Below are positions 54,900 to 61,908 of a DNA stretch of 64,000 bases, piece by piece; position 1 is the stretch's first letter; each line of letters opens with the position of its first letter. Origin of the DNA: Sphingomonas sp. Leaf412 (GTDB lineage Bacteria > Pseudomonadota > Alphaproteobacteria > Sphingomonadales > Sphingomonadaceae); contig NZ_LMQP01000002.1 of NCBI RefSeq assembly GCF_001425405.1, forward strand, positions 357-64,356. The letters run 5' to 3'. The notes under the pieces were generated by a model. It was given only the letters and a program-made list of their open reading frames with translations, searched no databases and had not been told where the DNA came from. The translations under genes and the position numbers were made by a program.

Positions 54900-55501
54900 G
54901 CGTGATGCCTGGCTTCCGTCCCGTCCTGAGGCTGCTGCCCGTCGGCGCGCTGCTCCCGCTGGCCGCGTGCATCAGCTTCGGCGCCGATCCGCCCGATACC
55001 CTGCTGACGCTCGACGCCACGGCGCAGCCCCAGCCGGGCAGTGCGCAGACGTCGAACGGTGCGCGGTCGATCGTGGTGCAGGTGCCCGCGACCCCGGCGG
55101 CGAACGCCAGCAACCGCGTCCCCGTCCGCGCGACCGACACGACGCTGGCCTATGTCAAGGAAGCGCAGTGGAGCGAGCCGCCCGCACGGCTGTTCGCGCG
55201 CCTGCTGTCCGACACGCTGACGGCGCGGGCGGATATGGTCGTGCTGACCCCGGCGCAGTCGTTCGAGGATCCCAGCGCGAACCTGGGCGGCGAACTGCGC
55301 TTCTTCGGCGTCGACGCCGCGACGCGGGAGGCAGTCGTGACCTACGACGCGTCGCTGACCCGCGCGGGACGCACCGCGGTGGAGAAGCGCCGGTTCGAGG
55401 CGCGCGTGCCCGTCGCGGCGATCGATGCGGCGGCGGCAGGACCGGCGCTGAACCAGGCGGCGAACACCGTCGCGGGCGAGGTCGCGGCCTGGGTGCGGTG
55501 A
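54896..55501 (+). CDS. PqiC-like ABC-transport auxiliary lipoprotein
   Basis: The 201-residue lipoprotein has lipobox PLAAC (Cys near residue 25) and a domain with LLTLDATAQPQPGS, IVVQVPATPAANASNRVPVRATDTTLAYVKEAQWSEPPARLFARLLSDTL, which resembles the ABC-type transport auxiliary (PqiC/YmbA) family. VKEAQWSEPPARLF is the characteristic segment. It takes the fourth place in this operon, where E. coli has MlaC, and may link the MCE ring to the outer membrane as PqiC does. It overlaps mlaD by 4 bp (ATGA). Confidence 0.82.
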   Translation: MSVMPGFRPVLRLLPVGALLPLAACISFGADPPDTLLTLDATAQPQPGSAQTSNGARSIVVQVPATPAANASNRVPVRATDTTLAYVKEAQWSEPPARLFARLLSDTLTARADMVVLTPAQSFEDPSANLGGELRFFGVDAATREAVVTYDASLTRAGRTAVEKRRFEARVPVAAIDAAAAGPALNQAANTVAGEVAAWVR

Positions 55502-55599
55502 CAGGCCGCGGCGACGGCACGCGCCCGGGCCGACCTGCGTTCGGGTGGGGCGGGGGTGAGGCATGGGCGGTGCGCCTGCGCGTCAGGTTAGGGCGGATC

Positions 55600-55840
55600 G
55601 ACATTCAAATGGCGGGGTGATATGTTCGCGCGAAGGCGCGGAGGACGCGAAAGAGTAAAACGTAACGCAGACCGCCACCCCCTTCATCGAAGCAGCGACG
55701 TCGCGCCGGCCGGTAGTCGGCCCTTCCGTCAGCCCGGTGCGCCACACGCCGCGTACTCCGCGCCTCCGCGTGAACCCGACCTTCCTTGCGTCTTCGCGGC
55801 TTCGCGCGAACACCCTGCACCGGCACATCGAATGTCGATC
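55600..55840. repeat. Modular palindromic element, family G (second copy)
   Basis: The left arm ATCGACATTCAAATGGCGGG and the right arm CTGCACCGGCACATCGAATG flank a core at 55624-55775. Its ends are inverted GTTCGCGCGAAGGCGCGGAG/CTCCGCGCCTCCGCGTGAAC. The interior contains GAGTAAAACGTAACG and CCCTTCATCGAAGC, matching 17618-17987. The core runs in the same direction as the first copy but the arms are exchanged. The whole gap 55502-55988 between the mla operon and the MarR gene contains no convincing gene; 55845-55988 shows nothing recognisable. Confidence 0.8.
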
Positions 55841-55988
55841 GGGCCTAGCAGCGGCCGTACGGGCGTCGGGGAAATCCGGCGAGCCCAGCCGAATGCCGGG
55901 CCTGTCCGCGGCGGTGACGGCGCGCTGAATCCGACCGGTCGTCGCGCAGCCCATTCCACCCCGCGCCTGCGCATGTTAGCCGCGGCGT

Positions 55989-56432
55989 ATGGCCGATCGC
56001 CTCCACCTCGACCGCTTCGTCCCGTATCTGTTGTCGGTCACGTCCAATCGCGTCAGCGAGCGGATCGCGCGCACCTATGAGGCGCTGTTCGGGCTTTCCA
56101 TCCCCGAATGGCGGCTGGTGGCGGTGATCGCGGAACGGCCCGGCATCACGCAGGCCGAGATCGGCGAGCGGACGCGGATGGACAAGGTCACGGTCAGCCG
56201 CGCCGCGATCGCGCTGGCGGGCCGGGCGCTGCTGGAACGCCGTCCCAACGCCGCCGACCGCCGGTCGCACCATCTGTCGCTCAGCGACACGGGGCAGGCC
56301 TTGTACGAACAGGTCGCGCCCAAGGCGCTGGAGCTGGAGGCGCGCATCTTCGCGCGCTTTTCCCGCGCGGAACTGGCGCAACTGACCGAAATGCTGCGGC
56401 GGATCGACGCCGCGGTCGAACAGGAGAGCTGA
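55989..56432 (+). CDS. MarR-family transcription regulator
   Basis: The 147-residue regulator has the MarR winged helix: FGLSIPEWRLVAVIAERPGITQAEIGERTRMDKVTVSRAAIALAGRALLERRPNAADRRSHHLSLSDTGQALY. The recognition helix is MDKVTVSRAAIALAG and the wing contains the conserved ADRR. N- and C-terminal helices form the dimer interface. It is three bases upstream of the ROK kinase gene, so it may regulate that kinase or itself. Ligand unknown. Confidence 0.92.
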   Translation: MADRLHLDRFVPYLLSVTSNRVSERIARTYEALFGLSIPEWRLVAVIAERPGITQAEIGERTRMDKVTVSRAAIALAGRALLERRPNAADRRSHHLSLSDTGQALYEQVAPKALELEARIFARFSRAELAQLTEMLRRIDAAVEQES

Positions 56433-56434
56433 GG

Positions 56435-57352
56435 ATGGGGGAAGCGCCGCTCGTCGCCGGGGTCGAACTGGGCGGCACGAAATGCATCGCGATCCTGGCG
56501 AGCGGACCGGATCGCGTGCTGGAAGAGGTGCGCATCCCCACCACGACCCCCGCCGAAACGCTGCCCGCGCTGGAAGCCGCGCTGGATCAATGGCGCGGGT
56601 TCGCCGCGATCGGGATCGCCAGTTTCGGGCCGGTATCGATCGATCGCGCCTCGGTGCGCTACGGCAGCATCACCTCCACGCCCAAGCCGCACTGGGCCGA
56701 CACCGACATCGCGCGGCGGCTGGAGGCGCGTTACGGCGTGCCGACCGGGTTTCACAGCGACGTCGTCGGCGCCGCGCTGGCGGAGGCGCGCTGGGGGGCG
56801 GGGCGGGGGCTGTCCGACCTCGCCTATGTCACGGTCGGGACCGGCGTCGGCGCGGGGCTGGTGGCGCACGGACAGCCGGTCGACGGATTAAGCCATGCGG
56901 AACTGGGGCATATCCGCCCGCCGCGGCTGCGGGGCGACGACTGGGGCGGGATCTGTCCCTTCCACGGCGATTGCGTGGAGGGGCTGGCCGCGGGTCCCGC
57001 GATCGCCGCGCGCACGGGAACCAAGGGCGAGGACCTGACCGCGGATCATCCGGCGTGGGACACGGTGGTGGACGCGCTGGCCCATCTGTTCGGCACGCTG
57101 GCGTTGACGGGCGTGCCGCGGCGGATCGTGCTGGGCGGGGGCGTATTGGTCGGCAACGATTTCCTGCTGCCGCGCCTGCGCCGTGCCACGGCGGCGTCGC
57201 TGGGCGGCTATGTCGCGTTGCCGGAGGTGGAGGACATGGACACGTTCCTGGTCCCCGCCGCGCTCGGCGGGCGGGCGGGTCCGCTGGGCGCGATCGTGCT
57301 GGGCGGCAACGCGCTGGACGCGGCGCGGGCGGGGGCCTTTACGCGGGCTTAA
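56435..57352 (+). CDS. ROK-family sugar kinase (fructokinase-like)
   Basis: The 305-residue kinase has the N-terminal ATP site VAGVELGGTKCIAILASG, GIASFGPVSID, the catalytic-region TSTPKPHWADTDIARRLEARYGVPTGFHSDVVGAALAEARWGAG, GTGVGAGLV and the ROK zinc signature HAELGHIRPPRLRGDDWGGICPFHGDCVEGLAAGPAI (GHI plus CPxHGxC). The zinc motif and H-x-D-V-V pattern suggest a fructokinase (ScrK/Mak type) rather than glucokinase. GGAGAGCTGAGG precedes the ATG. Confidence 0.88.
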   Translation: MGEAPLVAGVELGGTKCIAILASGPDRVLEEVRIPTTTPAETLPALEAALDQWRGFAAIGIASFGPVSIDRASVRYGSITSTPKPHWADTDIARRLEARYGVPTGFHSDVVGAALAEARWGAGRGLSDLAYVTVGTGVGAGLVAHGQPVDGLSHAELGHIRPPRLRGDDWGGICPFHGDCVEGLAAGPAIAARTGTKGEDLTADHPAWDTVVDALAHLFGTLALTGVPRRIVLGGGVLVGNDFLLPRLRRATAASLGGYVALPEVEDMDTFLVPAALGGRAGPLGAIVLGGNALDAARAGAFTRA

Positions 57353-57390
57353 CCCTCCGCGGTTACCCTTCGGCAGGAAAGGGAACCGTC

Positions 57391-58788
57391 ATGCCCGCAG
57401 CATCCGTCGCCGACACGCCGTCGCGCGAAACCCTCCTTGCCGAGCTGGTGGTGCTTCGCGCCGACCTGGCCGCGAGCCGTGCCCGCGCGGACCATGCGGC
57501 ATCGCACGATCCGTTGACCGGCGCGCCCAACCGCACCGCGTTCCGCGACGCGGTCGCGGATCGCGCGACGCGCGCGGGGCCGTTCGCGGTCGCGATCGTC
57601 GATCTCGACCGCTTCCGGCTGGTGAACGATACGTTGGGCCACCGCGTCGGCGACGCGCTCGTCTGCGCCGCCTACGCCATCCTGTATGACGCGGCGCCCG
57701 CGGGCGCGATGCTGGCGCGGCTGGGCGGGGACGAATTCGGCCTGCTGTTCGACGCGCCCGGCGCGCCCGCGGCGGCAATGGAGTGCGAGCGGATGATTCG
57801 CGCGTGCGGCGCGACGCTGGACGTCGCGGGGCATGTGCTGGAGGGCGCGGCCTGCGCCGGTCTGGTGCCCGGCGCCATGGGGGACGATGCGGACGACCTG
57901 CTGCGGCGGGCCGATCTGGCGCTGGGCGACGCCAAGTCGCAGGGGCCGAACCACGTCTGCCTGTTCGACGAGGCGCTGGACGACGCGTTGCGGTTGCGCC
58001 GCCGGATCGAGAGCGGGCTGGCGCAGGCGATCGCGCGCGGCGAGCTGGCGATGGCGTTCCAGCCGATCGTGGCGCGCGAGGATCGCGAGATCGTGGGGTT
58101 CGAGGCGCTGCTGCGCTGGACCACCGAGGAATGGGGGACGATCAGCCCCGCGACGTTCATTCCCGTGGCGGAGGAGACGACGCTGATCCATGCACTGGGC
58201 GACTGGGTGCTGGAACGCAGCCTTGCGGCGGTCGCGACGTGGCCGGGGCAATATGTGTCGGTCAATTTCAGCCCGCGGCAGTTCCGGCGCCCCAATTTCG
58301 TCGGCTATATCGTCGAACGATGCAGCCGCGCCGGCGTTGCGCCCGCGCGATTGCAGATCGAGATCACCGAAACCGCGATCTTCGACGATGTCGATCATGC
58401 CGCGGACACGCTGTATCGCCTGCGTCAGATGGGGTTCCGCATCGCGCTGGACGATTTCGGGACCGGTTATTCCTCGCTCTACAACATCCGCAAATTCCCG
58501 CTCGACGCGTTGAAGATCGACCGCAGCTTCGTCGAGGCGATGATGCGCGAGCGCGAGGCGACGGCGGTGGTGCAGGCGATCGTGCATCTGGCGCAGGCGC
58601 TTGGGCTGGCGGTCATCGCGGAGGGCGTGGAAAGCGCGGCGCAGGTCGACCTGCTCGGCATCGCGGGGGCCAGCCACCTTCAGGGGTTCCACCTGGGGCG
58701 GCCACTGGGCGACGCCGAAACGCTCGACCTCGCCACCACGCGTTTCCTTTCGGATCATGTTGGCGCGGCGGCCGTTGCAACAGGATAA
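57391..58788 (+). CDS. GGDEF-EAL dual-domain c-di-GMP protein
   Basis: The 465-residue protein lacks membrane or sensory domains; a short helix precedes the GGDEF domain. The GGDEF domain is at about 40-175 (DPLTGAPNRTAFRDAV, DLDRFRLVNDTLGHRVGD, LARLGGDEFGLLFD). The active site RLGGDEF is intact. The EAL domain (about 200-455) has AFQPIVAREDREIVGFEALLRW, NFSPRQF, EITETAIFDD, ALDDFGTGYSSL, LKIDRSFV and AEGVESAAQ, so phosphodiesterase residues also look complete. Both activities are possible. The catalytic balance cannot be read from sequence. Confidence 0.92.
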   Translation: MPAASVADTPSRETLLAELVVLRADLAASRARADHAASHDPLTGAPNRTAFRDAVADRATRAGPFAVAIVDLDRFRLVNDTLGHRVGDALVCAAYAILYDAAPAGAMLARLGGDEFGLLFDAPGAPAAAMECERMIRACGATLDVAGHVLEGAACAGLVPGAMGDDADDLLRRADLALGDAKSQGPNHVCLFDEALDDALRLRRRIESGLAQAIARGELAMAFQPIVAREDREIVGFEALLRWTTEEWGTISPATFIPVAEETTLIHALGDWVLERSLAAVATWPGQYVSVNFSPRQFRRPNFVGYIVERCSRAGVAPARLQIEITETAIFDDVDHAADTLYRLRQMGFRIALDDFGTGYSSLYNIRKFPLDALKIDRSFVEAMMREREATAVVQAIVHLAQALGLAVIAEGVESAAQVDLLGIAGASHLQGFHLGRPLGDAETLDLATTRFLSDHVGAAAVATG

Positions 58789-58817
58789 TTGCGCACGGGT
58801 CGCGTCCGGCCCATAGG

Positions 58818-60050
58818 ATGTCCATGAAGAACATGCTCTACGACGTGTACGAGGTGCAGCGCACCTGGCTGGCGTCCGCCGGTGCCTGGGCCAGCGTCAG
58901 CGCGGACTGGCTGAACAACCCGTCCAATCCGTTCGGCTACCTTGGCGGCGGGCCGGTGATGGCCAGCGCGCTGGAGGTGTTCGCGCACGCGGCGGCGACG
59001 CGCGGCAAGCCCGCGTTCGGGCTGGACAGCACGACGATCGACGGCCGCGAGGTCGCGGTGCACGAGGAGATCGTGCTGCAAAAGCCGTTCGGCCAGCTGA
59101 AGCGCTTCGTCCGCGACGGTGTCGAGGGCGGGCCAAAGCTGCTGATCGTCGCGCCGATGTCGGGCCATTACGCCACGCTGCTGCGTGGGACGGTGGAGCG
59201 GATGCTGCCGGTGGCGGACGTCCACATCACCGACTGGCGCGACGCGCGACAGGTGCCTTTGTCGGACGGTCATTTCGACCTCGACGATTATATCGACTAT
59301 CTCGTCGCCTTCCTGGAGGAGATGGGGCCGGGCGCGCACATGCTGGCGGTGTGCCAGCCGTCGGTGCCCGCGCTGGCGACCGCCGCCTTGATGAGCGCGG
59401 ATGCCAATCCGTGCCGGCCGAAGTCGCTGACGATGATGGGCGGGCCGATCGACACGCGCGAGGCGCCGACCGCGGTCAACACGCTGGCCACCGACCGTCC
59501 GTTCGCCTGGTTCGAGCAGAACGTGATCGCGACCGTGCCCATGACCTACGCCGGCTCCGGCCGCCGCGTCTATCCGGGCTTTTTGCAGTTGAGCGGGTTC
59601 ATGACGATGAACCTGGGCAGCCACATGATGAGCCATTGGGAGATGTTCAAGCATCTGGTCGCGGGCGACGGCGAGAGCGCGGACGCGACCAAGGCGTTCT
59701 ACGACGAATATCGCTCGGTCTGCGACATGACCGCGGAATTCTATCTCCAGACGATCGACGTCGTGTTCCAGAACCACAAATTGCCGAAGGGCGAGATGAC
59801 GCACCACGGGCGGCCGGTGGACCTGTCCGCGATCCGGGACGTCGCGCTGCTGGCGATCGAGGGCGAGCGCGACGACATTTCCGGCCTGGGGCAGACGAAG
59901 GCCGCACTGACGCTGGCGACGAAGCTGCCGGCGGCGAAGAAGCGCTATTACATGGCCGAGGGCGTCGGCCATTACGGCATCTTCAACGGCAGCAAGTGGC
60001 GCGACCGCATCGCACCGGTGCTGGAGGAATGGATCGCCGCCAACGGATAG
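58818..60050 (+). CDS. phaZ: Intracellular polyhydroxybutyrate depolymerase
   Basis: The 410-residue enzyme hydrolyses stored PHB granules to 3-hydroxybutyrate. It is of the intracellular type with a cysteine nucleophile: MLAVCQPSVPALA, Cys179. MLYDVYEVQRTWLASAGAWAS, GPVMASALEVFAHAAATRGKPAFG, MSGHYATLLRGTVERMLPVADVHITDWRDARQVPLSDGHFDLDDYIDYLV and the C-terminal EGERDDISGLGQTKAAL with GVGHYGIFNGSKWRDRIAPVL match the family. No signal peptide. No phaC or phasin gene is in the window. The start is ATG 58818. Confidence 0.93.
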   Translation: MSMKNMLYDVYEVQRTWLASAGAWASVSADWLNNPSNPFGYLGGGPVMASALEVFAHAAATRGKPAFGLDSTTIDGREVAVHEEIVLQKPFGQLKRFVRDGVEGGPKLLIVAPMSGHYATLLRGTVERMLPVADVHITDWRDARQVPLSDGHFDLDDYIDYLVAFLEEMGPGAHMLAVCQPSVPALATAALMSADANPCRPKSLTMMGGPIDTREAPTAVNTLATDRPFAWFEQNVIATVPMTYAGSGRRVYPGFLQLSGFMTMNLGSHMMSHWEMFKHLVAGDGESADATKAFYDEYRSVCDMTAEFYLQTIDVVFQNHKLPKGEMTHHGRPVDLSAIRDVALLAIEGERDDISGLGQTKAALTLATKLPAAKKRYYMAEGVGHYGIFNGSKWRDRIAPVLEEWIAANG

Positions 60051-60063
60051 TGGGCGTGCATTT

Positions 60064-60113
60064 GTGCTCCCGCGAAGGCGGGAGCCCAGACCGTGTCCCC
60101 GCCTTCGCGGGGA
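60064..60113. repeat. REP-like palindrome, family C
   Basis: GCTCCCGCGAAGGCGGGAGC and GTGTCCCCGCCTTCGCGGGG lie side by side between the convergent ends of phaZ and the alpha/beta hydrolase. Same family as 13976 and 35371. Confidence 0.85.
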
Positions 60114-60122
60114 CGCGCGAGT

Positions 60123-60986
60123 TTAGAACGCCTTCGCCGCGATCCAGTCCGCCACCGCCCTGCCGTTGGGCGACCCCGGCGTGATGATGTCGAAATGGTT
60201 GGCGCCCGCGGGTTCCAGCACCTCGATCCGGTCCCCCGCCTTGCGCGCCGCGGCTTCGTACGGCTTCATGAACCCGCCCAGTTCCGCCTCCACCAGCAAT
60301 TGTGTCATGCCCAGCGGCAGGTGATCCGCGGGGCTGGCGATGCGATAGGCGGCGGGCTTCTCGGCCGGCGTGCCGCCCATCAGCGGCACGATCACGGGCG
60401 TGCCGCACACCTGCGCATCGATGCCGACGAAGGGCGCCAGCGCGCCCGGTCCATCGATCGCGACGACCGACACCGGCCGGACCGCCTTGCCCGCGAACGG
60501 GGCGGGCAGCTTCGCGCGCGACGCCGCCCACAGCGCCAGGTGCGCGCCCGCCGAATGGCCGACGATCGTGACGCGTTTCAGGTCGAGCGGATGGCGCTTC
60601 GCCAGCTTCGGGAGGTGATCGACCGCCGCCGCCACATCCTCGAACGTGCCCGGCCATCCGGCGCCCGGATCGCCGACCCGGCGGTATTCGACGTTCCACA
60701 CCGCGATCCCGCGCCGCCGCAGCGCCTCCGCCAGCGGGGTCGTGCCCCGATAGGTATCGAACGACGCGGTCCAGCATCCGCCGTGGATCAGAATCGCGAC
60801 CGGAAACGGCCCCTTGCCGGCGGGCAATCGCAACTCGCCCATGCGCAGGTCGTCGGTGCCGTAGCGTTCGGTCAGGGTCGGCGCGGGAACCGCCGCCTGT
60901 TCGGCGCGAAGCTCTTTCATCCCCACCTGCGCCGTCGCAGGTGCCGCCAGAAATGCCGCCGCGGCGGCGAAGGTCGTCCAACGCAT
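60123..60986 (-). CDS. Secreted alpha/beta hydrolase (esterase-like)
   Basis: The 287-residue protein has a signal peptide (FAAAAAFLAAPATAQ). The hydrolase fold has the oxyanion loop VAILIHGGCWTASFDTYRG, nucleophile Ser in VTIVGHSAGAHLALWAAS, a later Asp and His in ANHFDIITPGSPNG. The HGG plus GHSAG pattern resembles the kynurenine-formamidase/BD-FAE-type esterases rather than lipases. The start ATG at 60986 forms the distal edge of a 15-bp perfect inverted repeat that would also sequester an upstream in-frame ATG pair and the G-rich ribosome-binding sequence. Confidence 0.85.
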   Translation of the reverse strand: MRWTTFAAAAAFLAAPATAQVGMKELRAEQAAVPAPTLTERYGTDDLRMGELRLPAGKGPFPVAILIHGGCWTASFDTYRGTTPLAEALRRRGIAVWNVEYRRVGDPGAGWPGTFEDVAAAVDHLPKLAKRHPLDLKRVTIVGHSAGAHLALWAASRAKLPAPFAGKAVRPVSVVAIDGPGALAPFVGIDAQVCGTPVIVPLMGGTPAEKPAAYRIASPADHLPLGMTQLLVEAELGGFMKPYEAAARKAGDRIEVLEPAGANHFDIITPGSPNGRAVADWIAAKAF

Positions 60987-61020
60987 GATGCCCCCCATCA
61001 TTGCCGATGGGGGGCATCAT
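60985..61020 (-). promoter_or_regulatory. Perfect 15-bp hairpin over the hydrolase translation start
   Basis: ATGATGCCCCCCATC (60985-60999) and GATGGGGGGCATCAT (61006-61020) are perfect inverted copies with a 6-nt loop. In the hydrolase mRNA the 3' arm is AUGAUGGGGGGCAUCAU, which holds the only Shine-Dalgarno-like GGGGGG and the start codon. The fold would hide the start, so it may act as a translational switch or simply be a stray palindrome. Confidence 0.7.
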
Positions 61021-61047
61021 CGCGCGATCGTTTCGGCCGCGCAAGCG

Positions 61048-61551
61048 TCAGGCGGGGCTGCTCTCCGCGGTCGTATCGACCTTGGCGTAGCTGCCTGCCT
61101 CATCCGACCGAATCGTGCCGCCGAACAGCATCTTCAGCCGCCCGCCGATCGACAGGTCGGTTTCCCACAGCTCCGCGCTGTCGATGTCGACGCGCAGGAG
61201 CGCGAGGTTCGGATCGTCCTTGCCGCCGGGAAACCACGCCTCGACCTGGTTGTTCCAGAGCTTGTCGATCTGCGCGCGGTCGTTGTCGACACGGCCCTTG
61301 CCCGACAGGCAGGCGAAGAAATCATGCCCCTTGGACACGAACTGGAGCATCAGGTCGCTCTTGCCCGCGACGCGATTGTCCTTCCCGATGAAGAAGAACA
61401 GGGTGTCGACCTGATCCTCGTCCAGCTGCGCGGTCAGCGGCTCGCTATGCGTCGATCCGTCGGCGGGGCCGACCATCACGAACGGGCTGTCCGCCATCTT
61501 CTTCCACAGGTCCGCCTTCAGCTTGCGGGGGTCGGTATTCGCCTCGGCCAT
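61048..61551 (-). CDS. General-stress-protein-26-like flavin-fold protein
   Basis: The 167-residue protein belongs to the pyridoxamine-phosphate-oxidase-like split-barrel group: RKLKADLWKKMADSPFVMVGPADGSTHSEPLTAQLDEDQVDTLFFFIGKDNRVAG, then FACLSGKGRVDNDRAQIDKLWNNQVEAWFPGGKDDPNLALLRVDIDSAELWE. This is the general stress protein 26 pattern; members bind FMN, FAD or F420. AAAGGAGAGG precedes the ATG. An EcfG-like promoter lies upstream, which fits a general-stress role. It is divergent from the small peptide locus. Confidence 0.85.
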   Translation of the reverse strand: MAEANTDPRKLKADLWKKMADSPFVMVGPADGSTHSEPLTAQLDEDQVDTLFFFIGKDNRVAGKSDLMLQFVSKGHDFFACLSGKGRVDNDRAQIDKLWNNQVEAWFPGGKDDPNLALLRVDIDSAELWETDLSIGGRLKMLFGGTIRSDEAGSYAKVDTTAESSPA

Positions 61552-61581
61552 GGTGCCTCTCCTTTAAGGGTTCGGCAGGAG

Positions 61582-61606
61582 AACGAGGGGAAGGGGGGTT
61601 GGTTGC
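61582..61606 (-). promoter_or_regulatory. EcfG-like promoter upstream of the general-stress-26-like gene
   Basis: Read on the minus strand, GCAAC (61606-61602) and CGTT (61585-61582) are 16 bp apart. The match to GGAAC-N16-CGTT is one base off in the -35. The -10 lies about 31 bp from the ATG. The identity of the gene (general stress family) is the second support. Confidence 0.55.
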
Positions 61607-61677
61607 GGACCATGCGAACGCGCGGCAAGCTGGTGACGGCGGCAATCCTGCCGCCGACGCAGACGGAAGGACGTTCT

Positions 61678-61767
61678 ATGACGCTAGCCGAGCTGTGTCT
61701 GGTTCTGGGCGCTCTGTTCGCCTTCGCGACCCTGGTCGTGAAGGTGATCGAGGTCAGCCGGAAGTAG
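61678..61767 (+). CDS. Tiny hydrophobic peptide, holin-like-toxin-like
   Basis: A 29-residue peptide starts MTLAEL and ends VIEVSRK. It has one strongly hydrophobic helix (LCLVLGALFAFATLVVKVI) and a charged end. The layout resembles the small type I toxins of Firmicutes annotated as putative holin-like toxins (M-T-x-x-E-A-L ... F-x-x-L-V ... K). GGAAGGA lies eight bases before the ATG. An 8-bp stem (CGGCGGCA/TGCCGCCG, 61637-61656) sits just upstream. An in-frame ATG at 61612 would give 51 residues but lacks a ribosome-binding site. It may be a small membrane protein with another role; the toxin label is inference. Confidence 0.6.
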   Translation: MTLAELCLVLGALFAFATLVVKVIEVSRK

Positions 61768-61777
61768 GCATACGGGC

Positions 61778-61842
61778 GGGGCTCGTGCTGACACGCGAGC
61801 CCCAAACGTAAAGAGCCCCGGTCGCTGACACAACCGGGGCTC
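61778..61842. other. Two strong hairpins downstream of the small peptide
   Basis: Hairpin 1 (61778-61803) is GGGGCTCG/CGAGCCCC with loop TGCTGACACG. Hairpin 2 (61813-61842) is GAGCCCCGGT/ACCGGGGCTC with loop CGCTGACACA. Both loops contain GCTGACAC. Because the arms share GGGGCTC/GAGCCCC, they could also pair with each other. No T-run follows on either strand. They fill the space between the peptide gene and the convergent thiolase gene. Confidence 0.85.
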
Positions 61843-61878
61843 GCATACGAAAGGCGTCTATGACAATCGCCGATCCAT

Positions 61879-61907
61879 TACATAGCGGATCGACGGTTAC
61901 CGTTCAA
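61879..61907 (-). promoter_or_regulatory. Sigma70-like promoter reading toward the small peptide gene
   Basis: On the minus strand, TTGAAC (61907-61902) and TATGTA (61884-61879) are separated by exactly 17 bp. Transcription would begin near 61872 and run through both hairpins into the 3' end of the peptide gene as antisense RNA. Sigma70 motifs are not always reliable in GC-rich alphaproteobacteria, so this is a candidate only. Confidence 0.45.
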
Positions 61908-61908
61908 C

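Noticed and set aside
55622-56080. A possible 152-codon gene upstream of the MarR gene
   Set aside because: Its first part is the repeat element at 55600-55840, and the translation is Arg/Pro-rich with no domain.
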